In this document: positions 1 through 8,170 of the stretch, piece by piece
Layout of the letters: each line of letters opens with the position of its first letter
How positions within the stretch are numbered: position 1 is the stretch's first letter
Origin: Amycolatopsis sp. EV170708-02-1
Lineage (GTDB): Bacteria; Actinomycetota; Actinomycetes; Mycobacteriales; Pseudonocardiaceae
Length of the DNA stretch: 64,000 nt
Direction: 5' to 3'
NCBI RefSeq assembly: GCF_022479115.1
Contig: NZ_CP092497.1
Span: 6,448,001 to 6,512,000 of the forward strand
Program-made: the position numbers and the translations under genes
The notes under the pieces: generated by a model
Database searches by the model: none
What the model was told of the DNA's origin: nothing
Seen by the model: only the letters and a program-made list of their open reading frames with translations

Positions 1-786
1 GGGCTCGGGGACATGGACACCTCGCTGTACCTGCTGTTCAAGGCCATCCGCGCCGAGTCGACGGTGGCGCTGTCCGGCGAATCCGCCGACGAGGTCTTCG
101 GCGGATACCGCTGGTTCCACGACGAAGCCGCGGTGAACTCGGGGACCTTCCCCTGGCTCGCCTTCCGGATGGGGCTCACCAGCGAGCGGGGCGCCCTCCT
201 GCGCGGCGAGGTCCAGGAGAAGCTCGATCTGCCCGGCTACATCGCCGACCAATACGCCACCGCCGTCGCCCAGGTCGAGCACCTCGACGGCGAGAGCGAG
301 CAGGACCGCAAGATGCGCACGGTCTGCAACCTGCACCTGAGCCGGTTCGTGCGGATGCTGCTGGACCGCAAGGACCGGGCATCGATGGCCGTCGGGCTCG
401 AAGTGCGTGTGCCGTTCTGCGACCACCGCCTCGTCGAGTACGTCTACAACACGCCGTGGTCGCTGAAGACGTTCGACGGCAGGGAAAAGAGCCTGCTGCG
501 GCACGCGACCGAACACGTGCTGCCGACGTCCGTGCGGGACAGGGTCAAGAGCCCGTATCCGTCCACTCAGGACCCCGGCTACGCGGCCGCGTTGCAGCAG
601 CAGGCCAAGGAGGCCCTGACCGAACGGGACAACCCGGTGTTCGAGCTGGTCGACCGCGACTGGCTGCATCGAGTGTCCGAAGTGGACCCGGTGACGATGT
701 CCTCGGCCCAGCGCTCCGGGATCGACCGGGCGCTGGACCTCTACCACTGGTTCGACCTGTACCGGCCCGAATTGCAGCTCGACTGA
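1..786 (+). CDS. asnB: Asparagine synthetase (glutamine-hydrolysing), C-terminal part
   Basis: Cut by the left edge; 261 residues of the synthetase half remain, and the N-terminal glutamine amidotransferase domain lies outside. The family makes asparagine from aspartate, ATP and glutamine-derived ammonia in the cytoplasm. Visible support: the ATP-pyrophosphatase motif SGESADEVFGGY at residues 25-36 of the visible part and the later RKDRASMAVGLEVRVPF block typical of AsnB. The frame is open from base 1, so the first ATG at 13 is internal. It converges on the ABC permease gene, with 19 bp between the two stops. Some AsnB homologues amidate substrates in secondary metabolism, and this fragment cannot separate those roles. 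Confidence 0.9.
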   Translation, partial: GLGDMDTSLYLLFKAIRAESTVALSGESADEVFGGYRWFHDEAAVNSGTFPWLAFRMGLTSERGALLRGEVQEKLDLPGYIADQYATAVAQVEHLDGESEQDRKMRTVCNLHLSRFVRMLLDRKDRASMAVGLEVRVPFCDHRLVEYVYNTPWSLKTFDGREKSLLRHATEHVLPTSVRDRVKSPYPSTQDPGYAAALQQQAKEALTERDNPVFELVDRDWLHRVSEVDPVTMSSAQRSGIDRALDLYHWFDLYRPELQLD

Positions 787-805
787 GTCCCGGTCCGCCG
801 CCGTC

Positions 806-1724
806 TCAGCGACGGCGGCGGACCGTGCCCCCTGCCGCGACGCCCCCGAGCACCGCGGCCGCGGCGAGCAGGATGCCCGCCTCGGTCCACTGGAACCGCC
901 AGAACCGGCCGGCGGGCTGGTAGACGGTGAAGTCCCGGTAGCCCGCCGCCTCGACGCAGGCGTTCATCCCCTTGCCGCGAGGACATTCGGGCACCTCGTC
1001 GAGCAGGCCCAGCTCCCGGCCGTCCGGCGCGACCCGGCCCGCCCGCACGATCAGCCCGTCCTTTGTGGAGGGATCAAGGCCGACCGTCCGGACCGGCTCG
1101 GCGTAGTGCGGGCGCAAGAGCATCAGGGCGATCGAGGCGGCGACGAACACCGCGGCCGTGATCGCGATGGCGGGCAAGGTCTTGCGCACCAGCACCCCGC
1201 GGCGGTACCGAGGGCGAACGCGAACAACCACCACGCGGCCGGCGCGATGCCGACCGCGCCGAAGTACGACGTCTCGCTGAGCGTCTCCGCCTTGCCGGGG
1301 AAGATCTCCAGCCACCGGCCGAACATCTGCCCGAGGCGAGCCCGGCGAGCGTCGCGGCCGCCGCGAGGACGCCGAACTTGGCGCCCAGCCAGCGGCCGCG
1401 GCTCACCGACTGGGTCCAGACGAGCTGATACGTGCCCCGTTCGTATTCCCTGGCGAGCAACGGCGCGCCCCAGAAGACGCCCGCCAGCAACGGGACGAAC
1501 GGCAGGATCACGATCAGCGGGTAGATCTTCTGGTAGAGGTCTTCGAGCCCCGCGTCGTACTCGCGGCAGGGCACGCCGCCGCCGTAGCAGTACGAGGAGA
1601 TCTTGCCGCTCGCGGCGCCGAGGGCGGCTTGCCCGGACAGGAGCAGGATCCCGCCGACCACGGCCAGGAACCCGAGGGTGACGAGCAGCTGGGTGCGGTG
1701 CTGCCGCCAGGTGAGCCAAAGCAA
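806..1724 (-). pseudogene. ABC-2 type permease, frame broken twice (probably sequencing undercalls)
   Basis: Second permease of the GntR-ABC operon, a paralogue of the gene just upstream (1739-2527). Membrane segments and the matching blocks WLTWRQHRTQLLVT, GVFWGAPLLAREYERGTYQLVWTQS and VRKTLPAIAIT are spread over three frames. Alignment with the paralogue places one missing base near 1329 (GGCC read as GGC on the coding strand) and another in the run at 1195-1198 (five G expected, four present). Restoring both gives one continuous protein of about 306 residues. The TTG start at 1724 aligns exactly with the paralogue's ATG and has GAAAGG upstream. Base-call error is my preferred explanation; a real pseudogene is the alternative. 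Confidence 0.8.
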
Positions 1725-1738
1725 CGAGAAGTGCCTTT

Positions 1739-2527
1739 CTAGGAGCGGCGGCGGATGGCGAAGGTCGCGGCGACGGCTAGCAGCAGCGAGAACCCCGCCA
1801 GGATCGCGGCTTCGGTCCATTGGAAGCGCCAGTACCAGTCCTGCGGCAGGACCTTGAGCGCGGTGATCTCCCCAGCGGCGTCCCTGACCATCTCCACGAC
1901 CCGGCCAACGGGGTCCTTGCCGAGCGGGACGAGTTCGGGTTCCGCGTAGCCGTCACGGAGGTTGCTCAGGCCGATCATCAGGCCCACCGCCACCGCGATG
2001 GTGACGGCGATGGCGGGCAGTGTCTTGCGGATGAGCGCGCCCGCGGCGGTGCCGAGCACGAACCCGAAGAGCCACCACGCGCCGGGGGCGACGCCCGTCA
2101 TCGTGAACAGGACCGGATTGTCGAAGCGGCTGGTGAAGGCGGTGTCGCCTCGATCGGCGGGGAAGACCTCCACCCAGCGCTGCATCATCGCGCCGAACGC
2201 GAGCCCGCCGAGGGTGGCGAGAACGGCGAGGAACCCCAGCTTCACACCGAGCCAGCGGAACCGCGAGATCGACTGGGTCCAGGCGAGTTTCGTGGTGCCG
2301 CGTTCGTATTCGGCCGCGACCAGCGGGGCGCCCCAGAAGACACCGATCGCCACCGGGACGACCTGGAGCCAGGAGAGGTAGGTGTACAGATCCTTGAAGA
2401 GTTTCGCCGGATCCGGGCTGTCCGCGGCGGCGTTCCCGTTGACCAGCAACAGGATCCCGACGGCGACGAGCAGACCGGCCGTGATCAGCAGCTGCATCCG
2501 GTGCTGGCGGTAGGTGAGCCAGAACAT
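1739..2527 (-). CDS. ABC-2 type transporter permease
   Basis: Membrane subunit (262 aa) of an ABC exporter of the YtrA-regulated kind. It opens with MFWLTYRQHRMQLLI followed by a first hydrophobic helix, has the conserved cytoplasmic block GVFWGAPLVAAEYERGTTKLAWTQS, and ends after further helices with a basic tail. The operon order is GntR regulator, ATPase, this permease, paralogous permease, all on the minus strand with gaps of 3-15 bp. Such systems in Firmicutes and Actinobacteria often respond to cell-envelope-active compounds. The substrate cannot be read from the sequence. Confidence 0.85.
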   Translation of the reverse strand: MFWLTYRQHRMQLLITAGLLVAVGILLLVNGNAAADSPDPAKLFKDLYTYLSWLQVVPVAIGVFWGAPLVAAEYERGTTKLAWTQSISRFRWLGVKLGFLAVLATLGGLAFGAMMQRWVEVFPADRGDTAFTSRFDNPVLFTMTGVAPGAWWLFGFVLGTAAGALIRKTLPAIAVTIAVAVGLMIGLSNLRDGYAEPELVPLGKDPVGRVVEMVRDAAGEITALKVLPQDWYWRFQWTEAAILAGFSLLLAVAATFAIRRRS

Positions 2528-2536
2528 CGTTCCCCC

Positions 2537-3400
2537 TTACGCCGAAGCCAGTGTCGGGCGAGGCAGGCTCGCGGAATCGGGCCGTCGCAGGTACGCCAGC
2601 ACCAGCTCTTCGAGGTTCGCCGGCCGTTCGCTCCACTGTGGACCGAGCGGAACCGGCTCGGTGCGGGCGAAGACGGTCGCCTGTCTCCCCGCGCGGGCCT
2701 CGTCCACGACGGTGACCCGCCTGGCCAGCGCGTCGGCCTCCTCCACCGGCCCGGTGAGGGTGCGGTGCCCGGCGACGAGTTCGTCGATGTCGCCGCTGAC
2801 CTGGACGCGGCCGCCGTTGAGGACGATCAGCCAGTCGCAGGTGTTCTCCAGATCGGAGACGACGTGGGACGAGAGCAGCACGGTCATGCCGGTTTCGGCG
2901 ACCGCCTCCATCAGCCCGCGCATGACCTCGTGGCGGGCCAGCGGGTCGAGGTTCGCGAGCGGCTCGTCGAGCACCAGCAGGTCCGGGCGTTTCGCGAGCG
3001 CGAGGGTGAGCGCGACCTGCGCGCGCTGCCCGCCGGACAGCTTGCCGACCTTGTGGTCCGGCGCGAGGCCGAGCGCGTCGATGCGCTTGAGCGCGAACTC
3101 GTCGTCCCAGCCGGGGTTGAGGCGCCTGCCGAACTTGAGCATCTCGGCGATGCTGAAGCCCGGGTACAACGGCTTGTCCTGCGCGAGGAAGGCGGCCGTT
3201 CCCTGGATCGAGACCGAGCCTTGCGTCGCCCCGAGCAGACCGACGGCCAGGTGGAGGAAGGTCGTCTTGCCGGCCCCGTTCGGCCCGACCAGCGCGACGA
3301 CCCGCCCTTTCGGGACGGAGAGGGAGCAGTCGCGCAGCGCCCATTTGCGGCGATAACGCTTGGCGAGGCCGGTCGCCTCGATGACGGGTTTCTCAGTCAC
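2537..3400 (-). CDS. ABC transporter ATP-binding protein
   Basis: ATPase subunit (287 aa) for the two downstream permeases. Walker A GPNGAGKTT is at residues 39-47, followed by the ABC signature LSGGQRAQV, Walker B LLVLDEP and a switch histidine in LLSSHVV. The start chosen is the GTG at 3400, which overlaps the GntR stop by GTGA (3397-3400) and gives an N-terminus typical of the family (TEKPVIEATGLAKRY). A longer upstream reading would overlap the whole 3' end of the regulator and is unlikely. Translation is probably coupled to the regulator. Confidence 0.9.
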   Translation of the reverse strand: MTEKPVIEATGLAKRYRRKWALRDCSLSVPKGRVVALVGPNGAGKTTFLHLAVGLLGATQGSVSIQGTAAFLAQDKPLYPGFSIAEMLKFGRRLNPGWDDEFALKRIDALGLAPDHKVGKLSGGQRAQVALTLALAKRPDLLVLDEPLANLDPLARHEVMRGLMEAVAETGMTVLLSSHVVSDLENTCDWLIVLNGGRVQVSGDIDELVAGHRTLTGPVEEADALARRVTVVDEARAGRQATVFARTEPVPLGPQWSERPANLEELVLAYLRRPDSASLPRPTLASA

Positions 3401-3792
3401 GCGGTTCGCTCCCCTCGAAAGCCGTCGACCACCACGGAGGTGAACAGCGCCTCGACGTCTTCCTGATCCAGCCCCGATTCCCGCGCGTCGCGGACCCAAG
3501 CCCCCAGGCTCTTCCGCAACCGCGTGCGCTCCGCGAACGAAGCGCCTCCGAGGGTCTTCTGCACGAAGGTGCCGAGGCCCGGCTTCCCTTCGACAAGCCC
3601 TTCGCGCTCCAGCTCGCGATAGGCCTTCAGGACGGTGTTGGGGTTGATCGCCAGCTCGGCGACGACCTCCTTCGCCGTCGGCAGCCGGTCTCCCGGCTCC
3701 AGCAATCCCAAGCGCAGGGCGTTCTTGACCTGCTGGACGAGCTGGACGTACGTCGCGACGCCCGAGCCCTTGTCCAGGTGGAAGGTGACCAC
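3397..3792 (-). CDS. GntR family regulator, YtrA subfamily
   Basis: Short GntR protein (131 aa) with an N-terminal winged helix (GDRLPTAKEVVAELAINPNTVLKAYRELE) and only a small C-terminal tail, as in YtrA regulators that sit at the head of ABC operons. I chose the GTG at 3792: GAAAGGG precedes it at 8 bp, and the resulting start VVTFHLDKGSG matches the family. A GTG at 3801 is in frame but has no ribosome site. A perfect 13-bp inverted repeat covers the ribosome site and -10 region, so autorepression is expected. First gene of a four-gene operon. Confidence 0.85.
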   Translation of the reverse strand: MVTFHLDKGSGVATYVQLVQQVKNALRLGLLEPGDRLPTAKEVVAELAINPNTVLKAYRELEREGLVEGKPGLGTFVQKTLGGASFAERTRLRKSLGAWVRDARESGLDQEDVEALFTSVVVDGFRGERTA

Positions 3793-3798
3793 TGGCAA

Positions 3799-3830
3799 CA
3801 CCCTTTCACTAATTAAGTAGTGAAAGGGTG
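3799..3830. promoter_or_regulatory. Perfect 13-bp inverted repeat, likely GntR operator
   Basis: CACCCTTTCACTA (3799-3811) and TAGTGAAAGGGTG (3818-3830) are exact reverse complements around the 6-bp spacer ATTAAG. The right-hand arm, read on the minus strand, runs into the ribosome site of the GntR gene. Position and symmetry fit an autoregulatory operator; binding by this protein is inferred. Confidence 0.75.
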
Positions 3831-3875
3831 CAGGCAGACTGGTTCGCCTGTCAAGTGGTGATCACGCGGAAAAGA

Positions 3876-3923
3876 CGTGAAGGCCCCTTGAGGGACTCTG
3901 AGTCCCTCAAGGGGGCCTTCACG
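3876..3923. repeat. Long intergenic hairpin (GTGAAGG...CCTTCAC family)
   Basis: Arms 3876-3898 and 3900-3923 are reverse complements over 23 of 24 positions, with one bulge where the left arm has four C and the right arm five G. The single unpaired centre base is T3899. Both flanking genes start away from this element, so it is not downstream of either one. Confidence 0.8.
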
Positions 3924-4151
3924 GACAACCCCAGCCCCAGTCAAAGAAGAAGCGCCAGTTCGACGACACGGGGGAAGACGTCGAGCTGGCACTACCCCCA
4001 ACCCCCACCGCCGTCAGAGGGCGGTGCCTGTGCAAGTTGAAGGTGCCCACCGTCGTACCGGAACCGAATGGGGGGTCCTGCCCGTCTGGTTGGTTGGGCA
4101 CGGTTCCGGCGACGGGTCCTCGGTGGACACCCGGCAAGGATCACGCGGTCC

Positions 4152-4180
4152 GGATGCAGGGCGCTTGCACTACGCTTGCA
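4152..4180 (+). promoter_or_regulatory. Three 7-bp direct repeats with 11-bp phasing
   Basis: GGATGCA (4152-4158), GCTTGCA (4163-4169) and GCTTGCA (4174-4180) start exactly 11 bp apart, 32 bp upstream of the AfsR-type start codon. SARP-family winged helices are known to bind direct heptamers spaced by one helical turn. This is therefore a candidate SARP site, possibly autoregulatory. Confidence 0.6.
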
Positions 4181-4211
4181 GGCTCTGACGAGGGTGAGCG
4201 GAGGTGGCCGG

Positions 4212-7188
4212 GTGGAGTTCCGCGTCCTCGGCGCCGTCGAGGCGTGGGCCGGTGGCGTTCCGGTCGATCTCGGCTCGCCCAAACAACGGCTCGTGCTGGC
4301 GGTGTTGCTGCTGGAGGCGGGCAAGCCGGTACCGCGCGACCGGATCATCGACCTGCTCTGGCCCGAAGAACCGCCCGCCAGCGCGCGGAACACCGTGCAA
4401 GCGCTGGTGTCCAGGCTGCGTGCGGTGTTCCGCGGCGCGGGCGGGCCGGAGATCGTCTCCGAGGGGACCCGGTACCTGCTCAAGGTCGACGCGCGCCAGG
4501 TCGACCTGCACCGCTTCACCGAGCTGACGGCGCAAGCCCGCGACGCCGACGACGAGACGGCCGTGGAACTCCTGGACGAGGCCCTCGGCTTGTGGCGCGG
4601 CGACGCGTTGTCCGACGTGGTGACCGGCGAGGTCGCCCAACGGCTCCGCGGCGGGATGCACGAGGCACGCTGGACGGCGCTGGAGGATCGCGCCGAGGCG
4701 CAGCTGCGGCTCGGCCGCGGCAGGCAGGTCCTCGCGGAGCTGACCGAACTGGTCGCCGCGCATCCCCTGCGGCAGCGGTTCGTCGGGCAGCTCATGCTCG
4801 CGCTGCACCGCGAAGGCCGCACCGACGACGCCCTCGAGGCCTTCCGCGCGCTGCGGGACCGGCTCGGGTCCGAGCTGGGTCTCGATCCTTCCCCGAGCTG
4901 CGACGGCTGGAAACCGCCATCCTCGGCGAAGATCCCGCGCTGGAACCCTCGACCAGGCCGGAGCCGGTCCGCCCGGCCCAGCTGCCGCACGACGTCCGCG
5001 GGTTCGCCGGGCGCGCGGCCGAACTGGAGCGGCTCGACGAGGCGACCCGGCACGCGGGCGAAGGCACCGACATCTGGGTCATCAGCGGGACCGCCGGCGT
5101 CGGCAAGACCGCGCTCGCGGTCCGCTGGGCCCATCACGTCCGCGACGCGTTCCCCGACGGGCAGCTCTATCTCGACCTGCGCGGCTTCGACCCCGACCAC
5201 GAACCGCTCACCCCGGCCGTCGCGCTCACCCAGCTCCTGCAGGCACTCGGCACCGCGCCCAAGGCGATCCCGCCGGACATCGACACGCGAGCCGCGCTGC
5301 TCCGTTCCCTCCTCGCCGACCGGCGGGTGCTCCTGGTGCTGGACAACGTGCGCGACAGCGGCCAGGTGCTGCCGCTGCTGCCGCCGTCGGGCACCGTCCT
5401 GGTCACCAGCCGCCAGCGGCTCGGCGACCTCATCGCCCGCACCGGCGCCCGCGCGCTCCCGCTGTCGGTACTGCCCGCCGAGGACGCGCGGCACCTGCTG
5501 GAAGCCGTGCTCGGCAGTGAGACCGTCGCCGCGGAGGAAGGCGCCGCCGCGGAGCTGGCCCGGCTGTGCGGGCATCTCCCGCTCGCCCTCCGGATCGCGG
5601 CGGCCAACCTCGGCGCCAGCGGCGAACCCGAGATCGCCGAACTCGCCCGCGAGCTGGCCGGTGGCGACCCGCTCGCGGAACTGACCGTCGACGGCGCCGA
5701 GGAAAGTGCCGTGACCACGGCCTTCGGCGTCTCCTACCGCGCGCTTCCCGAGGAGCATCGCGAGCTGTTCCGCCGTCTCGCGCTCGTTCCCGGCCAGACG
5801 TTCACCGCCCCCGCCGCCCAGGCGCTGACCGGTGTCCCGCACTCGAAGGCGAATCAGCAGCTCAAGGCGCTCGCGGCGGCGCATCTGGTCGAGCGCTACA
5901 CGCCGGGGCGCTACCGGTTCCACGATCTTCTCCGCAGTTTCGCGGCGGGCCGCACCCTGTCGGAGGACACGAAGGCCGAACGCGAGGCCGCGGAGAGGCG
6001 GCTCTTCGAGAGCTACCTGACCACGGCCGACGCCGCGGGCCGCGCCCTCATCCCGCATTTCCTGCGCCTGCCGCGCGAAGAACCGGCGGGCGACCCCTTC
6101 GCCGACACCGACGAGGCGCTGGCGTGGCTCGACGCCGAGTGGCCGAACCTCGCCGCCGCCGTCGAGCACAGTGCCGAACACGGGCCCCCGAGTTCTCGTG
6201 GCATCTCGCCGACGCGCTCCGCGCCTTCTTCCACCAGCGCGGTCATCACGCGGAGTGGATCGACACCGCGTCGACGGCGCTCAAAGCCGCACGCCGCAGC
6301 GAAGCCGGGCAAGCACAAGCCGCGATGCACCTGAGCATCGCGCTCGCCTGCGTCAACAGCGGCCGCTACGACGAAGCGCGCGAGCACCTCACCAGCGCCT
6401 TGCGCGGCGACCTCCTCGACGGCTGGGACGCCGGCCGCGCGGCCGTGCTCAACAACCTGAGCGCGGTGCACCAGCGGCTCGGCGACCCGCAGGAAGCGAT
6501 CCGCTGCGGCCTGGAATCCCTGCGGCTGTGCGAAGAACTGAACATGCCCGCCGTCTCGATGGCGCTGGCGAACCTCGGTTTCCCGTACTGGCAGACGGGC
6601 CAGCTCGACGAGGCGCTCGCCAACTTCACCCGCGCGCTGGCGGTCTCCGAACGGGACGGCGCGCGGTTCAGCGTCGCGGTGCTGCTGGTCGACCTCGGCA
6701 ACGTGCACCGTGACCTCGGCCTTCCCGACGACGCCTACGACTTCTACACCCGCGCGCTCGCGGCCAACCGCGAACTGGGCTGCACCTACGGCGAGGCGAC
6801 CGCCCTGTCCGGCAGGGCCGTGCTCGAAAGCAGGCGCGACCCGAGCGAGCAGAACCGCGCGGACGCGCTCGAAGCGGTCGAACTCACCCGCAAGATCGGT
6901 GACCGGGGTACCGAGGCGTGGACGCTCGTCGGGCTCGGCGAGGTCTGCCTGCGGCTCGGCCTGCCCGGCGAGGCGGCCGAGCACTACCGGCTGGCGTTGT
7001 CCATCGCGCGGACGACCAGCTTCTTCTGGTGTGAGGCCGCCGCACGGACCGGGCTCGCGGAAACCCTGCTGAAACTGGGGAAACTCACGGAAGCCCGGAC
7101 GCACGGCGAGCTGGCGCTCGAACTCGCGGCGCGCTCCGGCTACCGGCTCGTCGAAGAACGCGCGAAGCTGATCCTGGACGAGCTCTAG
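4212..7188 (+). pseudogene. AfsR/SARP-type regulator (SARP-BTAD-NB-ARC-TPR), frame broken twice
   Basis: Large regulator of the AfsR kind: OmpR-like winged helix (VEFRVLGAVEAW...), bacterial transcriptional activation domain, NB-ARC ATPase with Walker A GTAGVGKTALA, and C-terminal tetratricopeptide repeats ending ...LILDEL. The domains fall in three successive frames. The switches map to C-runs: 4891-4894 has four C where five are needed, and 6185-6189 has five where six are needed. Adding one base at each restores a protein of about 992 residues with intact motifs, so base-call error is likely. The GTG at 4212 has GGAGG 7 bp upstream. The last base pairs share CTAG with the convergent membrane gene. 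Target genes are unknown. Confidence 0.85.
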
Positions 7189-7706
7189 TTCTGTTTCCCC
7201 GGCGACTTCACACTGGCGGCGATCGCCGCCGCGACCGCTGCCAGCACACCGAAGACGATCATCAGCGCCATCGCGGTGCTGTCGCTGTCGTCGAAGCTGA
7301 AGAGCCACTTGAGCTGAGCGCCGAAGGTCGTGGCCGACACCAGCGGCGTCCCCGCGAAGACCGCCACCACGGAGAACACGCAAAGCCCGAACAGCGTCCA
7401 CGCGCCCGGAATCGCGCGGGCCAACGTGAATCCCGCGGCCACCACCAGCAATCCCGCGGAGAGGATGCCGAAGACCGTGTTCTGCACCATGATGCCCGAC
7501 CAGCGGCCGTTCACCTCCGCGGCGACGAAGACGTTGTAGAGCGCGAACCAGACGAGCATGGCGGCGGCGAGCAACGCGAAGACACCGGCGATCACCGCCG
7601 CCGGGGCGTTGGCCCGCGGTTTTCGCCGTGCCGCCGGGATCGGCCCGGCGGCCATCGGCGGCTGACCGTACTGAGGAAAGCCGGGCTGCGGTGGATTCGG
7701 CTGCAT
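7185..7706 (-). CDS. Four-helix membrane protein of unknown function
   Basis: 173 aa. A proline- and glutamine-rich cytoplasmic head (MQPNPPQPGFPQYGQPP) is followed by a basic patch and four hydrophobic segments (AAVIAGVFALLAAAMLVWFA and three later ones). The start ATG at 7706 follows AGGAGAGAG. I do not recognise a named domain; the layout is common in actinobacterial integral membrane proteins of unknown role. Its stop codon shares the four bases CTAG (7185-7188) with the stop of the AfsR-type gene. Confidence 0.7.
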   Translation of the reverse strand: MQPNPPQPGFPQYGQPPMAAGPIPAARRKPRANAPAAVIAGVFALLAAAMLVWFALYNVFVAAEVNGRWSGIMVQNTVFGILSAGLLVVAAGFTLARAIPGAWTLFGLCVFSVVAVFAGTPLVSATTFGAQLKWLFSFDDSDSTAMALMIVFGVLAAVAAAIAASVKSPGKQN

Positions 7707-7820
7707 CCGCTCTCTCTCCTCGCGCGTTCGGTCCCTGTCGTTCGCGACCACCGTAGCGGTCGGGTCACCTTGGCGGCGGCCGATGGCAGGAAGCTGCCTT
7801 CGTCGCTGATCGCCGACCAG

Positions 7821-7875
7821 GTCCGTGAGGGACTCCTTACCTACCCTGAAGGTAGTGAAGGAGGCCCTCACGGAC
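7821..7875. repeat. Long intergenic hairpin 1 of 3
   Basis: Arms 7821-7845 and 7851-7875 pair over 22 of 25 positions around a 5-base loop, with GTCCGTGAGGG at the outer end. Same word family as the hairpins at 3876 and 51273. Confidence 0.8.
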
Positions 7876-7897
7876 GGGGCGAGGTCGCTCCGAGCCG

Positions 7898-7952
7898 TGT
7901 CGCGAAAGCCACTTTCGCGACGTCTGATGTCCCGAAAGTGGCTTTCGCGACA
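7898..7952. repeat. Long intergenic hairpin 2 of 3 (GCGAAAG...CTTTCGC type)
   Basis: Arms 7898-7924 and 7926-7952 pair over 25 of 27 positions with a single-base centre. Each arm also contains a small nested palindrome (CGAAAG...CTTTCG). The word recurs in the 54324 hairpin. Confidence 0.8.
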
Positions 7953-8009
7953 TCCTCGTGGGCGTTCGGTTACCTCGACGGGCAGGTCCTGGACCTTCGT
8001 GCGTTTCCA

Positions 8010-8066
8010 AGTACGTGAAGGGGTCCTTCACTGCGCTAGACGCAAGGAAGGTGGCCTTCATGTACT
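8010..8066. repeat. Long intergenic hairpin 3 of 3
   Basis: Arms 8010-8035 and 8041-8066 pair over about 20 of 26 positions, including AGTAC at the outer end and TGAAGG / CCTTCA inside. It is the most decayed member of the trio. Confidence 0.65.
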
Positions 8067-8109
8067 CCGAAGGCGAGGTGCGTACCGGCCGGTGCGCAGC
8101 GGGCGGTTT

Positions 8110-8150
8110 CGCGTGACCGGACGGACGACACGCGTGACCGGGCGGACGGC
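8110..8150 (+). repeat. Two-copy tandem repeat, 21-bp period
   Basis: Copies at 8110-8129 and 8131-8150 agree at 18 of 20 bases (CGCGTGACCGG...CGGACG). No function is evident; it lies just downstream of the dehydrogenase stop. Confidence 0.6.
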
Positions 8151-8170
8151 TCGCGGCGGTGAGTGGCGCC

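Larger units (their letters stand above)
3831..4211. other. Gene-free region between divergent GntR and AfsR-type genes
   Basis: 381 bp with no plausible gene. It holds a long hairpin at 3876-3923 and a phased direct-repeat array at 4152-4180 close to the AfsR-type start. Nothing else stands out. Confidence 0.7.
7707..8170. other. Gene-free region with three long hairpins and a tandem repeat
   Basis: 464 bp between the membrane protein start and the stop of the inositol-type dehydrogenase, both read on the minus strand. It contains hairpins at 7821-7875, 7898-7952 and 8010-8066 and a two-copy tandem repeat at 8110-8150. I see no credible coding sequence. Confidence 0.7.

Noticed and set aside
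7821..8150. CRISPR array or satellite repeat
   Set aside because: The elements are inverted repeats of different sequence with no regular spacers; only a two-copy 21-bp tandem repeat is present.
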